NCBI GenBank assembly: GCA_964036045.1 | Contig: OZ038381.1 | Span: forward strand, 65,906,242 to 65,970,241 | DNA length: 64,000 nucleotides | Reading direction: 5' to 3' | From: Eutreptiella sp. 'Long Island Sound 2002' | Lineage: Eukaryota > Euglenozoa > Euglenophyceae > Eutreptiales > Eutreptiaceae | Part shown: piece after piece, positions 45,504 to 57,286 of the stretch | How positions within the stretch are numbered: the first letter of the stretch is position 1 | How the letters are laid out: every line of letters begins with the position of its first letter | The notes under the pieces: model-generated | What the model saw: only the letters and a program-made list of their open reading frames with translations | Databases searched by the model: none | Told to the model about the DNA's origin: nothing | Program-made: the position numbers and the translations under genes

Positions 45504-47930
45504 TTACGGTAAATTAAGTAGTTGGGATTTGGTTTTTTTGTTTTTGCTGTGAACGTGTCTGTGTTTGTGGGGATGTTTATTGGCGACTGTTGTGTTTGTC
45601 CTTTTTGGGTAGGTCAACAAGGTGGGGTTGTGAGACGAAGTGCTGTAGATGGAGTAATGGTTGTTCCATGGGCTGTCTGCGGAATCTGGTTGGAGTAAGT
45701 GCAGATCGTTAATTGGGTTTTGTCTGAGCCAGGTTTGTGTCTCTTGTAGTGCTGTTTTGACTCGTTTTCTTCTGTATTTAAAGGCTGTTTTTAGGTTTCC
45801 CAGGTGTTGGAAGTAGGGAGTGTCGGGTGGGATCTCTCTTAGTGCATTACTGAGTGAGTTGGGAATGAGCGTGCGGATGTAATTTCTTTTTTCTCCTTTT
45901 GTTGCATGTAGCCACCAGTCGATGACTGTTTGTTTGAAGGGTTGTTGCCGGACCTCAAAAAAGAGGTCACGAACAGGTTTCGCTGTGCCGCATTCGGTCA
46001 CCGCTGTTATGGGGTCGAGGGTGTGATGAGTGTGGCATTTGGGGCAATGATATGTGTTAAGTTTGTAATGGGGAAGAAAACCAGTGCAACAGTACAGTCC
46101 GTTTGTCCATTTAAAAGGTAGTCTGGAAAACCTCGATGTGGGGGCGTAGAAGTCGGTGCTAGAAGGTAGGTGTATGTTGTTGTGTTTATGGTTTGGAAGT
46201 AGGTGTTTGACAGTTTTGCGTGTAATGCGTCCTGGCAGTGGTGTATGTTTGTGGTATATGTAGTGAGAAGTGTCAGGGTTGTGGTGTTCTGGGTGTTGGT
46301 GGAGGTTGAGTGATACCCATTTAGAAATTTCGTCAGAGTGCTCATTGCCATCGAAGTCAGCGTGTCCTTTGATCCAGGTGAAAATTATGTGAAGGTGGGT
46401 GTTGTGAAGAAATTCCCAAATATAGTTGTACCAAAGAGCGAAGCAATTAGCGTTAGAAGCGAAGGGTTTATTTTTTAATTGTTGCATTTGGTGGAGTGTG
46501 GAGCAAAGCGACAAGTTGTCAATGGCAAAAATGATTGGTTGGGAGAGAGTGTCGATGTGTTGGAGGTAGGTAAACAGTATAATGGCATATATTTCTGCGG
46601 GGTAAGATCCTTTTATCGGTGATGTGTTGCAGATGGTTGTTGGCGGTGTAGTGTTGAAGGTGATGGCGGCGCCGGATGGCGTGTCCACTGTGGGGTCATC
46701 CGACCCGTCGGTGTAGGCAATCGTAGCGTTAGGGTAGGCGTCCAGTGCGTCTAAAAGATGGTGGCATCCCCAGTAGTGCAGGTGTTGAGGGTTTGGGGGA
46801 GAGAGATTGTTTTTCAGGGTAAATTGAATGAAATTTTGAGTGGTGGTGGTGCCCGTGAAAGAAAAAGGGAAGTTGGTCGTGTTGGGTAGTGAGAGAGGCT
46901 TGGTAGACTTGGAAATATCTTGGGATGTGGGGAGAGTAAGGAAGCGAAACTCGTGGTTGGGGGTGAGGATTGTAGACATGTCAGGGAAAGTAACTGTGGT
47001 TTTCTGAGGCATGGGGTGGTCGACTGTACCTTGGAACCATAGGGTCGTTTTTGTGGTGTGGGTGGTGTTTTTCGTGGTGGAATATGTTGGTGGGTCGCTG
47101 TTGGATTGGTAGTAAATAAAGGCGACTTCGATTGTTGTGTGTGTAGGGATTTGAGAAGGGAGACATGGGTTGACTGTCGGTATGTTGTGAGTGTGGCAAC
47201 CTAAAAAACTAGCAGAGTGAGCAGTCATGAGTTGCATGGTGTTGGGGTTAGTGGACTTGTAGCGCAAGGTGTACTTGACTCTTTCGTTGGTGTGGGAAGG
47301 TCCGTCTTCGTGTGTGTAGCGCAGTATATGGTTGATGGCTTGGATGTGGGTTACAATAGAAATTTTTGTGATGTTTAGACCTAGTGTGTGTGGGGGGGAG
47401 TATTTGGTTTTATTGGGGGTGCGAAAGGATAGTTTGCCTAATTTGGAGATATGACTCCAAATTGTGGTGTCCAGTTTGTCCAGGTCCTGTTGCGGGAGTG
47501 AGTTGTAGATTAATCGGTAGGTGAGGGTAGGTATCAGTTGTATGTTGGATAGTTTTATGATTTCGTTGTGTGTGAGAGGGAGGGTGGAGATGTTGGCGAA
47601 AAAGGCGTGAATGGTGTTGAGTAGAAGTTGGAGCATGCTCGGGTTTTGTTGTTTGTTGAAAAAGTAGGTGCCCAGGTATTTAAAAAAAACCCTGGGGTTG
47701 CCGTCGTCGGTAAAAGTACTGAAATGTTGGGTAGGACTAATACGAATGGTGATGTGGGTGGCGTTGTTGAGGGCGTGGAGTTCGGACTTTGTAGTGTTAA
47801 AAGAAAGGCCGTATCGAGGCCCTTGGACAAAGAGGAAGTGAAGCACTTTGTGTAGAGTGGCATGGGAGGTTGTTTGGAGGGCGATGTCGTCGATGAAGGA
47901 GAGAAGGTCGTTGAATTTCCTGTTTAGTCA
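45504..47930 (-). pseudogene. LINE B ORF2, C-terminal part: RT palm/thumb, RNase H, Cys/His tail
   Basis: Minus-strand frame of about 780 codons from 47846, with a few codons upstream in the same frame carrying RT motif C 'SFIDDIALQTT' (F-x-D-D, near 47895). It continues with the thumb 'PRVFFKYLGTYF' (K-Y-L-G). RNase H shows 'TIAYTDGSDD' (Asp), 'GSYPAEIYAIILF' (Glu), 'IFAIDNLSLC' (Asp) and 'IKGHADFDGNEHSDE' (His/Asp). A C-terminal 'YHCPKCHTHH...C' cluster resembles a zinc site. Motifs A and B lie just upstream in another frame, so one frameshift falls near 47910-47935. The frame ends at 45504. Confidence 0.85.
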
Positions 47931-48283
47931 GGAGAGATTGTATGTGGTTAATGATGGGGTCGACAAAGAGGTTAAAGAGTATGGGGGACATGGGGCATCC
48001 TTGTCTAAGTCCCCTTATGCAGTGGGCTGCAAAGAGGGCAAAGCCGTTGACGACGGGGAAGTCGTGGGGGCAGGCGTACAGGTTTTGGATGAGGTTGATG
48101 ATGGAGTGAGGTATGTTGTAGTTGGAGAGTATTTGCCATAAGGCTCGGTGAGGAACGGAGTTAAATGCTTTATTTAAGTCAAGATACAAGTGATACATGT
48201 CAGGGTGCAGTGATAGGTTGGCAATCATAGTGTATATGTGGTCTGTGGTTCTGTGGTTAGGAAGTCCGCCGTATTGTGTGTTG
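47797..48283 (-). pseudogene. LINE B ORF2, RT palm motifs A and B
   Basis: Minus-strand segment beginning at the edge of the A' insertion ('YGGLPNHRTTDHIY'), then motif A 'YHLYLDLNKAFNSVPH' and motif B 'GLRQGCPMSPILFNLFVDP'. It continues the RT begun at 55040-56094. The frame shifts to that of 45504-47846 after 'LLTKQEI'. Confidence 0.85.
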
Positions 48284-48295
48284 TTGGTGAGGTGG
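48284..48295. repeat. Target-site duplication, left copy (A' into LINE B)
   Basis: TTGGTGAGGTGG, identical to 55028-55039. It falls inside LINE B's reverse transcriptase between 'HLT' and 'NNTQYGG'. Confidence 0.9.
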
Positions 48296-48875
48296 AAATT
48301 AAAAAGATAAGTAAAACACGACGAAAAATTTTTCTGAATAGCTGAAAATAAAGCTAATTAGCATAAAAAACGCTTAGGCCAAAAAGCGCGCTGCGAAACG
48401 CGTAAAAACGCGACAAAAATTTTTTCGACGTGAAATAGGTGAATAGTTAACGCCGTAAGCACCGTAACGCTCGTGGGACCCCAACGCCGTCCTTACCGTC
48501 GTCTAACTCGCTATAGGCGCAAAGAAAAACACGTCGCGAGCAGCGCGTAAAACTCGAAGATTTTTCATAACTCGCCACGACCCCTCACGTTGCACCCTGC
48601 CGCCTTTTTCTTCTTATTCTTCATGCACCTCCCTCCCCACCCTCGTGCCCATCACTCCCCTTGCCCTGCAGCTCAGGCGGCGGCCCTGGGGGAACGCGGT
48701 TAACCCTTCGCAATGGACATCAACACGCTCCACGACGCCACGCACAAGAACGAGGCCGAGAACATCAAGAACGACGGGTAACACGTAAGGCACAGCCGCG
48801 AACATGGTCTTGCTGCACGCGAGTGTGTTGGGTCGTGTATAATTTTATTTTATTTTCAAAAAAAAAAAAAAAAAG
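48296..48875 (+). other. Foreign 5' segment of A' ending in poly(A)
   Basis: AT-rich start, then a stretch with an ATG at about 48713 and a short frame ('MDINTLHDATHKNEAENIKN' then a stop), and 'ttttattttattttc' followed by about 16 A (48860-48875). The polarity (sequence then poly(A)) suggests a reverse-transcribed cellular or repeat RNA joined to the LINE during insertion. I do not recognise the source RNA. Confidence 0.45.
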
Positions 48876-48879
48876 AAAA

Positions 48880-50140
48880 CAGTTTTCAAAGGCACGGAAA
48901 AACGGCATGGGTTTTTAGCAAAAGAAAAGAGGACAAAACAAACACCAGCAGCGCAGACAACCGCACAGCACAGCCAACCAGCACAGCACTGCAGGACAGC
49001 ACGGCACCGCAGGACACGGCACAGAGCGCAGGACACCACAGGACAACGCACAGCACAGCAAGACACCACGACACACCAGAGCAGCACCACCACACCGCAG
49101 AACGCCCAGGGAGACACCACAACGCACAGGGACACGCCACAGCACGAGGCACCAACAACAGCGCAGACGACACAGGCGCCGCACGACAGGCCGCAGGAGG
49201 GCAAAGCAAACACAAACAGCACCGCAAAACGACAGCAGGGCACGACAGCACAGCACCACACGACAGCACAGCGGCACAGCACACGACACAGGGAAGCAGG
49301 GCACCACAGCCAGCACAACAAGGCACCGCAGCGCACAGAGCGGAGGAGACAGGGAACACACAGCGCGAGGAAAAGAGCACCACAGCACGCAGACACCACC
49401 ACCGGGCCAAAAACAGCACAGCCAACCAACAGCACAACACAGCACAGCACGACAGCCCACAGGAGGGCAAAGCAAGCCCCGACAGCACCGCAACACCAAA
49501 GCAGAGCACAACAGCACAGCACCACGCGACAGCACAGCACCACAGAACACGACACAGGAAAGCAGGGCACCACAGCAAACCACACCAAGCACAGGGAAGC
49601 AGACCACGCGGCCAGACAAGGACACCGACACCGAAACACGCCACCAGCAGACAACCACGGGCCACCAGACCCAGCACCGCACCACGGCACACCACAGGAA
49701 ACAGCACAACACACAGCAGCGCACCACAACACCAAGCGCCAGCAGCAGCACGCACCACACGAACAGCACAACGCGAGCGCACCAGCACAGCGAAGCACAG
49801 CACCGCACAGAACGGAGAGCACAGGGAACGCACAGCACGCACCACCGCGCCACGACAAAACACACAGAGCACACAGCGCGGGGGAACACCGCAAAACACA
49901 GCGCCGCAGAGCACAGGGCCCCAGAGCGACGGGCAGCGCCAGAGGGCACGGCGCAACAAGCAGCGGCACCAAACGAGCGCAACACAGCACACGCCAGCAC
50001 AACACCGGGCGACACGACGCGCAGCAGCGCGGCGCAGCACCGCACCGCACCAGGGGCCCACAGCACAACACGGCACACAGCACCGAGCGGCAGGAACGAA
50101 AACCGCGGGACACAACGGGGGGGGGGGGGGGGGGGCAGCA
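48880..50140 (+). repeat. Degenerate 'cagcacagcac'-type tandem repeat
   Basis: Dense variants of cagcacagcacgacacc with almost no T on this strand, expanded relative to the corresponding 42.6-42.9 kb part of LINE A. G-run at about 50117-50136. An A-run of about 28 lies just beyond, at about 50311-50338. The long open frames read through it on the minus strand are composition artefacts. Confidence 0.6.
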
Positions 50141-51447
50141 ACCACGCGGGAGCAGCCAACGGCCAAGGGGAAAGCACGAAAGAGGGACAGGCGCACGGAG
50201 AGCCGAGAAGCGGAAGGCCGACAAAACAAACAACGCAAGCGCCGAGGCCCAGGGCACCCGGGGCCGGAAACCAGAGAAAGCCGGAGACAACGGGGGCGCA
50301 AGGAGAAAGGAAAAAAAAAAAAAAAAAAAAAAAAAAAACACCAAGGCCACAAGCAGGAGCGACGAACACCCGAGACACAAAGGGGGGCGGGGCGGGGGAG
50401 CAACCACCAAAGAGCAGCCAACGGCCAAGCGGAGGACACAAACGAGGCGCGAGCCAAGCAGCGGGAGGCCGAGAAAAACAACCAACGGGGAAAGGCAACA
50501 GCAGCGAAAAAGAGAGGGGCAACCCCAGCCCGGAGGGGGCCAAGCAAAGCAGAAAGACAAAGCGGCCAAAGGAAAAGGTGAGGCGCACCAGAACGCGCCC
50601 GGGAGGCCGGCCCGCCCGACCCGGCCAGGAAAGCACGCACACGCAAACACGCACGGGACCCGGGCGTGGCGTCCTCCGACCCGCAAGGGGAGGTGTCGGC
50701 GTCCACACGAAACAGCCCCGGTGCACCGGCCGAGTCCCCCGTCGAAAGACGGACGGTACGGGAAACCGGACGCGTCAGTGACCGGGTCCACACACGCCAA
50801 CCACCGCAGCGCACGCAGCCCAAGACCGACGCCGGAGGGACCCGCCAGGGACAACCCCATCGCGGGGCCCCGAACGGGTACGACGCGGAGAGCCCAGCGC
50901 CCCTGCCTCGGCGGGGGCCAGCGGCAGGCACAATGAGCCCGGTTCTCGGCCGGCCTCCGCGTGCCCCGCGCAGCCGCCCAGTAAAGCCGGGGGCGCAAGC
51001 TCCCGGGGTGGGGAAAGGCACCACGGCGTCGGGAAAGCCGACCGGAGCACCGAGAGCGACCGGACCGGACGAGGCGCGGCGCACCACGCGGGGCCACGAG
51101 GCACGCCAGAGAGGCACGCCGCCGGCCACAACCAAGGCACACGAACAGGTGCCAAGCAGCGACGGCCGCCGGGTGCCACAAACCCGGAGAGCGCGCACAA
51201 CACGCAAAGAACCACGGCACACGAACAGGTGCCAAGCAACAGCCAACCCACACACCACAAACCCCAGCCAACGAGAAACGGCAACAGCAGCGAAGGAGAG
51301 GGGGGCAACCCCAGCCCGGAGGGGGCCAAGCAAAGCAGAAAGACAAAGCGGCCAAAGGAAAAGGTGAGGCGCACCACAACGCGCCCGGGAGGCCGGCCCG
51401 CCCGACCCGGCCAAGCAAAACACGCACACCACCGCCGCCAAAGCACC

Positions 51448-53838
51448 CCAGCCAGGAGTGGCGGGGACCGCCCACCACCAGCGGCAGCGAAACCCAGCCA
51501 GGAGTGGCGGGGAGTAGCACACAGGAACCTCCGCCAGGAGTGGCGAGGGACCAACCACACCACACACCAGCCACAACCCCACCAACACACCACCGCCACA
51601 CACCACACACCACACAGCAACGCCGCCAACGGACCCCAGCCAGGAGTGGCGGGGACCGCCCACCACCACCGGCAGCGAAACCCAGCCAGGAGTGGCGGGG
51701 AGTAGCACACAGGAACCTCCGCCAGGAGTGGCGAGGGACCAACCACACCACACGCCAGCCACAACCCCACCAACACACCAGCGCCACACACCACACACCA
51801 CACAGCAACGCCGCCAACGGACCCCAGCCAGGAGTGGCGGGGACCGCCCACCACCACTAGAAGCGAAACCCAGCCAGGAGTGGCGGGGAGTAGCACACAG
51901 GAACCTCCGCCAGGAGTGGCGAGGGACCAACCACACCACACACCAGCCACAACCCCACCAACACACCACCGCCACACACCACACACCACACACCACACAC
52001 CACCGCCGCAAGCGGACCCCAGCCAGGAGTGGCGGGGACCGCCCACCACCACCGGCAGCGAAACCCAGCCAGGAGTGGCGGGGAGTAGCACACAGGAACC
52101 TCCGCCAGGAGTGGCGAGGGACCAACCACACCACACGCCAGCCACAACCCCACCCACACACCAGCGCCACACACCACACACCACACAGCAACGCCGCCAA
52201 CGGACCCCAGCCAGGAGTGGCGGGGACCGCCCACCACCACCGGAAGCGAAACCCAGCCAGGAGTGGCGGGGAGTAGCACACAGGAACCTCCGCCAGGAGT
52301 GGCGAGGAACCAACCACACCACACGCCAGCCACAACCCCACCAACACACCACCGCCGCACACCACACACCACACAGCAACGCCGCCAACGGACCCCAGCC
52401 AGGAGTGGCGGGGACCGCCCACCACCACCGGAAGCGAAACCCAGTCAGGAGTGGCGGGGAGTAGCACACAGGAACCTCCGCCAGGAGTGGCGAGGGACCA
52501 ACCACACCACACGCCAGCCACAACCCCACCAACACACCAGCGCCACACACCACACGCCACACAGCAACGCCGCCAACGGACCCCAGCCAGGAGTGGCGGG
52601 GACCGCCCACCACCACCGGAAGCGAAACCCAGCCAGGAGTGGCGGGGAGTAGCACACAGGAACCTCCGCCAGGAGTGGCGAGGGACCAACCAGACCACAC
52701 ACCAGCCACAACCCCACCAACACACCACCGCCACACACCACACACCACACAACACACACCACCGCCGCAAGCGGACCCCAGCCAGGAGTGGCGGGGACCG
52801 CCCACCACCACCGGCAGCGAAACCCAGCCAAGAGTGGCGGGGAGTAGCACACAGGAACCTCCGCCAGGAGTGGCGAGGGACCAACCACACCACACGCCAG
52901 CCACAACCCCACCAACACACCAGCGCCACACACCACACACCACACAGCAACGCCGCCAACGGACCCCAGCCAGGAGTGGCGGGGACCGCCCACCACCACC
53001 GGAAGCAAAACCCAGCCAGGAGTGGCGGGGAGTAGCACACAGGAACCTCCGCCAGGAGTGGCGAGGGACCAACCACACCACACGCCAGCCACAACCCCAC
53101 CAACACACCACCGCCACACACCACACACCACACAGCAACGCCGCCAACGGACCCCAGCCAGGAGTGGCGGGGACCGCCCACCACCACCGGAAGCGAAACC
53201 CAGCCAGGAGTGGCGGGGAGTAGCACACAGGAACCTCCGCCAGGAGTGGCGAGGGACCAACCACACCACACGCCAGCCACAACCCCACCAACACACCAGC
53301 GCCACACACCACACACCACACAGCAACGCCGCCAACGGACCCCAGCCAGGAGTGGCGGGGACCGCCCACCACCACCGGAAGCGAAACCCAGCCAGGAGTG
53401 GCGGGGAGTAGCACACAGGAACCTCCGCCAGGAGTGGCGAGGGACCAACCACACCACACACCAGCCACAACCCCACCAACACACCACCGCCACACACCAC
53501 ACACCACACAGCAACGCCGCCAACGGACCCCAGCCAGGAATGGCGGGGTCCGCCCAACACCACCGGAAGCGAAACCCAGCCAGGAGTGGCGGGGAGTAGC
53601 ACACAGGAACCTCCGCCAGGAGTGGCGAGGGACCAACCACGGCACACACCAGCCACAACCCCACCAACACACCACCGCCACACACCAGACACCACCGCCG
53701 CCGGCAAACCCCAGCCAGGAGTGGCGGGGACCGCCCACAACCACCGGCAGCGAAACCCAGCCAGGAGTGGCGGGGAGTAGCACACAGGAACCTCTGCCAG
53801 GAGTGGCGAGGGACCAACCACACCACACACCAGCCACA
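51448..53838 (+). repeat. 188-bp satellite array with 759-bp higher-order repeat
   Basis: The string gtggcggggagtag recurs at 51504, 51692, 51880, 52075, 52263, 52451, 52639, 52834, 53022, 53210, 53398, 53586 and 53767: spacings 188, 188, 195, 188, 188, 188, 195, 188, 188, 188, 188, 181. The block 51880-52638 (195+188+188+188 = 759 bp) is repeated as 52639-53397. Each monomer contains the core ccaggagtggcg three times, so it is a trimer of a roughly 62-bp unit. The array lies in the 3' region of A'. Confidence 0.92.
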
Positions 53839-53879
53839 GAGCAACCGCCAGCCGAGGGAAGGGAACGGGAGGAACAGCC

Positions 53880-53899
53880 CGGCAGGCCCCCCCCCCGAA

Positions 53900-53931
<32 letters not shown>

Positions 53932-54260
53932 GGGGGGGGGCGGGCGCGCGAAAACAGCCCACAGCCACCAAACCGCCCACCAACAACACAGAAGGGGGCC
54001 AAACCCCCCACCCAGAGGGCACCGAAGACAGGACCCCCAAACAGGCACAGGGGGACCACCCAGCCAAGACCGGCAACACCAAGGCAACGACAGCGGCCCA
54101 GCGGAAAAAAGGGACACCGAAAAAACAAAAAAAAAAAAAGCCAGCAGCCCCCGAAAGAAAGGAGACGGGGGAGAGACCACAAGGCCCGGGACAGGGACAC
54201 CCAGCAACCGGGGAAAAAAAAAAAAAAAAAAAAAAAAGCGCAAAAAACACAACCCGACAC
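53880..54260 (+). repeat. Homopolymer-rich stretch (poly-A and poly-G runs)
   Basis: Runs of C, A and G at about 53887-53940, a 13-A run near 54130 and a 24-A run near 54215-54237, inside A'. The exact lengths are unreliable. Confidence 0.7.
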
Positions 54261-54865
54261 CCCGGCCAAGAAGGGCGGGGCACAGCCGAGACCCGCCCGC
54301 CCACACCGCACACCGGAACCGGAAACGGCGGGGGGCAAGGGAAACGCGCAGGAAACCACACAGGTCCCGAAAGCAGGCCCACACCAAAGCCCAACCACGA
54401 ACACCACAAACAGCCGGCAAAAGAGGGACAACACCACAAACCGAGCCCAAACACACCCACCCAAGACCCCAGCCACAACGGGCAGGGGTAAACAAAACCC
54501 ACGACCAACCGCAACCCGGACCCAACCACAAACGCAAGCCAACAGTAGGAAACCCAGTGCCCACAGCCCGGGCACTGAGGCAGCCCGTGCCATGCAGGTG
54601 ACCCGGCCAAACGAGATCCGGAGCCCGGGGGTAAGGCTGCATCCTAAGGCCTGCGCTGCTTTGGGACTCGAGGCGGAGCGTGCGACACCCAAGCGCCTCG
54701 GAACCCTAGTACCAAGAACATGCATGCATGCCTTGGGAACGGGATACGCCAGGAAGTCCGGTGAACCCCTAGGGTTCCGCCCAAAGGAGGGGACGTGCGC
54801 AAGCACGGGGGCCCACCCTCCCGGCGAGACAAGCATGTCACGCTGGCGGCGATCAGCCCTCCCGG

Positions 54866-55027
54866 TATAGCCCGGGGCCGCTTTGTTGGGGGCCAACAGT
54901 CAGGTCTAGCGGGATGTAAGCCGCCTCCCCTCTTCACGCGCGGAGCCTCTTCCTGTTCGTCACAGGGGCGACGCCAGGGGGAACCATGGGGCGCCTCTCC
55001 ACGACCGAGTGCACCTACCTACCTACC
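54866..55027 (+). repeat. Terminal 3' block of the A family with (ACCT)n tail, copy 1
   Basis: From 'ttgttgggggcca' through 'gcaccctacct'-like tail 'gtgcacctacctacctacc'. It matches 59771-59922 with few changes. The same end next to two different targets fixes the family's 3' terminus. It probably carries the RT recognition site. Confidence 0.85.
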
Positions 55028-55039
55028 TTGGTGAGGTGG
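55028..55039. repeat. Target-site duplication, right copy (A' into LINE B)
   Basis: TTGGTGAGGTGG, perfect match to 48284-48295. Confidence 0.9.
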
Positions 55040-56094
55040 TACGTTGTGGCGTAGTATGTGAGGGTGTGTGCACCGTAAGAAGCTATGATTTTGTAAAGTG
55101 TGTTAAGGAGTGCTATTGGTCTGTAATTTGTAGGATTATGGGGGTCGCCTTTTTTGTAAAGTAGAAAATTTTTTGCTTTAAGCCAGTGAAAAGGAATGTG
55201 GTCGGCGATAAGGAGGGAACACAGGCTGTAAATGTATGTTTGGATATCGGGGGGGCAGATGGAGAAAAGGTAAAGAGAGGTGTCATCGAAACCAGGTGCG
55301 GTGTGTGGTTTAGCGTTCGACAAAAGAAGGTTGAAGAAGTCTCTGGTAAAGTGCGGTTGTGGAGCGTCGTTGGGTATTTTTGGGGAGTTAGCCATGAGTG
55401 TGTCGATGAAGGCTGGGTCTGTGTCGAAATCTGGGGGGCCTCCCAGGGAAGAGAGGGCGTGTCCCATGGATTGGCAGATTTCGTAAGGGTCGGTGGTGAG
55501 CTGACCAGTTTGGTCATAGAGAGAGATGGGGGTGGTGTTTCTGGGGTTGAGAATGTTGTTGATTGTCTTTTTTATGCGTTTGTGAGAAATGAGGGAGTGG
55601 TGGAGTTTCTTGTGCGCTTGTGCTTGTTTCTTTGAGGTCCAGTCATTGAGTAGTGTTTGGAGTGTTTTAGTTTTGTGTGCACTGGAGGCAGTAGAAGGTA
55701 AGTTATTTACAGCGTCAAGGAACCGTTTCTCCACGCTGGTTGGTTTGTGTTCGTGTGCTTGATGAGTGACTGTTTTGTAAGTGGTGACTAGTTGGGTGAA
55801 AAGGAAGTCAGTCAGGGGAATAAGTTGTTCAATGGGCTGTTGGAAGAGAGTGTCGTGGTGCTTCGAGAGCCAGTCGTTAAGAGGTTTACTGAGGGACGTA
55901 AAGTGTGACTTTTCCTCTTTGCTTAGGGGGCGGTAGTGAATGGAATTGTGTGGGATGTTGTATATGTTAATCGGGTTGGTGGGGATGGCTATGGAAGTGG
56001 ATACGGGTCGGTGGTCGGAGATGGCGTTGTGAATGTCAATGAAGGTGTTGAAAGGTTTGAAAATGGTGTTGGAAGAAAGAGAGGAGAGAATCAA
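55040..56094 (-). pseudogene. LINE B ORF2, endonuclease end and RT N-terminal part
   Basis: Minus-strand frame starting with the endonuclease closing motif 'NAISDHRPVSTSIAI' (S-D-H-R-P-V), a linker of about 200 residues, then RT fingers: 'SNAKPHTAPGFDDTSLYLF' and 'YKKGDPHNPTNYRPIALLN'. It is cut at 'HLT' by A'; the reading continues at 48283. The frame reaching 55015 includes a few codons of A' and is not natural. Confidence 0.85.
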
Positions 56095-56199
56095 GTCGAT
56101 GCGTGTGTGAGACGGGAGCCTTTTGTTTGCAGGTCATGTTCACTGTTTTGTCTCTGGGTGGTCCTTACGATACAGGTCAATGAGGGTTGGTGTGGTGGT

Positions 56200-56823
56200 G
56201 GGATTGGTGGGGTGTACCTGGTTGTGGAGTCAAGGCCAGTATTTATTGTGTTTGATATTAGCCGTGTCTAGAGAAGGTTGGAGATATGTGTTGAAGTCGC
56301 CGAGCATGATGTGGCACGGCTGGTCTTGTTGGAGGGCGGAGATTGTTTTCTCTAGCCTGTGTCGGAGATGTGCGTGATGTGATTTGTACACGTTAATGAT
56401 ACAGAGTGTGTGGTAGCCTCATATAGTAAGGTCGATGGCAATAAGGCGTCCATTGACCTTGTCGTGTTTGATTTGCGTGACGAAGGGAGATAGGGAAGAG
56501 GGAATGATGATCGCTGTGCCGTTGGATTTGTCAGAAGATATGTTTGTGAAAGTGAGTAGGTTTAGAAGTGAATGTAAGGAGGGGGCGGTAGGTATTTCCT
56601 GTAAACAAAGAATGTCGGTTCCTTGTTGTTGGTGTCGTAGTATAATGGCGTCTAGGTTGTCAATTTTTTTTGCAGTGTTATGAGTAGTGAGTGTTAAACG
56701 TGTTTTAGAGTGGATCAAGTTGTCCGTTGGTGTGGTAGGTTTAGGTGCTTTGCGAATGTTAGTATCGTAACTTGGTGGTTGGGGGACTCCCGGTGGGAGG
56801 GGGATATCAATTGACGGCGTCAT
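56200..56823 (-). pseudogene. LINE B ORF2, AP endonuclease N-terminal part
   Basis: The ORF2 start is ATG at 56823. Endonuclease signatures: 'LTLTTHNTAKK' (catalytic Asn region), 'DILCLQEIPT' (catalytic Glu), then after a TGA at 56419-56421 the frame carries on with 'LGDFNTYL' (G-D-x-N). A frameshift near 56100-56200 leads to the 55040-56094 piece. The enzyme nicks target DNA to prime reverse transcription. The TGA and frameshift make this copy inactive. Confidence 0.8.
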
Positions 56824-57235
56824 GATGATGAGAGAGATGGGACCACGTGTCTAACACTGACCACTTCCGAGACATTCCTTGATCTTGACGAGTCCTCGAG
56901 TCTAACGTGAGGCCACCGAAGGGGTCAAGAAGGAAGCACTTGCAAAAAGATAAACCTTTCATCCGGTCATGACAGAGATCAGTCAGGCCACGTAATTGCG
57001 ACTTAGAGGGCAGAGTGACACTGGGCGTGCAGCTGAGTACCCGTTCGTGGCTTGGATGAATCAAAATCTTGACACACCGAAGGTGAGTGAACGAAATCCA
57101 CACGGCATGCGGGAAGCATTGTGAGGAGAGTGTACGTTCCGGTGTGTTCGCATTGTTTTCGATGCGTGGCACAATACCTTGCGAGGTGATGCTTCGCGAG
57201 TGGTTAGATGTAATCGCATCTCTGAGTAGTGACAT
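56807..57235 (-). CDS. Possible small ORF of LINE B, unrecognised
   Basis: A 142-codon minus-strand frame between the 243-codon ORF and ORF2, overlapping the ORF2 start by 17 bp. No motif is recognised. Composition is unremarkable. It may be spacer rather than a gene. Confidence 0.2.
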   Translation of the reverse strand: MSLLRDAITSNHSRSITSQGIVPRIENNANTPERTLSSQCFPHAVWISFTHLRCVKILIHPSHERVLSCTPSVTLPSKSQLRGLTDLCHDRMKGLSFCKCFLLDPFGGLTLDSRTRQDQGMSRKWSVLDTWSHLSHHHDAVN

Positions 57236-57286
57236 TGTGAAGACATTGAGAACTGGATGAAAGAAAGAGTGTGGGTGGGTCGGGAG

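Larger units (their letters stand above)
48296..55027 (+). mobile_element. A': 5'-truncated, chimeric LINE A relative inserted in LINE B
   Basis: Flanked by perfect 12-bp duplications. Its right part (about 48.9-55.03 kb) corresponds to LINE A from about 42.6 kb to the 3' end: the 'cagcac' repeat, the 'ccaggagtggcg' satellite, the shared 320-bp block (54545-54866), and the terminal block ending 'gtgcacctacctacctacc'. No RT, endonuclease or RNase H is present. Its first ~580 bp are AT-richer, unrelated to A and end in a 16-A run. 5' truncation plus target duplication plus a simple-repeat tail are classic for target-primed reverse transcription. Confidence 0.8.

Noticed and set aside
51448-53838. 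CRISPR-like array
   Set aside because: Units of 188 bp repeat in full with no unique spacers; the setting is a eukaryotic LINE.
48886-54642. 1918-codon open frame on the minus strand, with a 1373-codon frame overlapping at 50775-54896
   Set aside because: It runs antisense through A', across its satellite array. The 188-bp monomer has few stops in any frame and shifts frame each copy, so the length is an effect of repeat and composition. The product is Trp/Cys/Gly/Val repeats with no domain, and the sense strand is defined by the LINE A 3' end.
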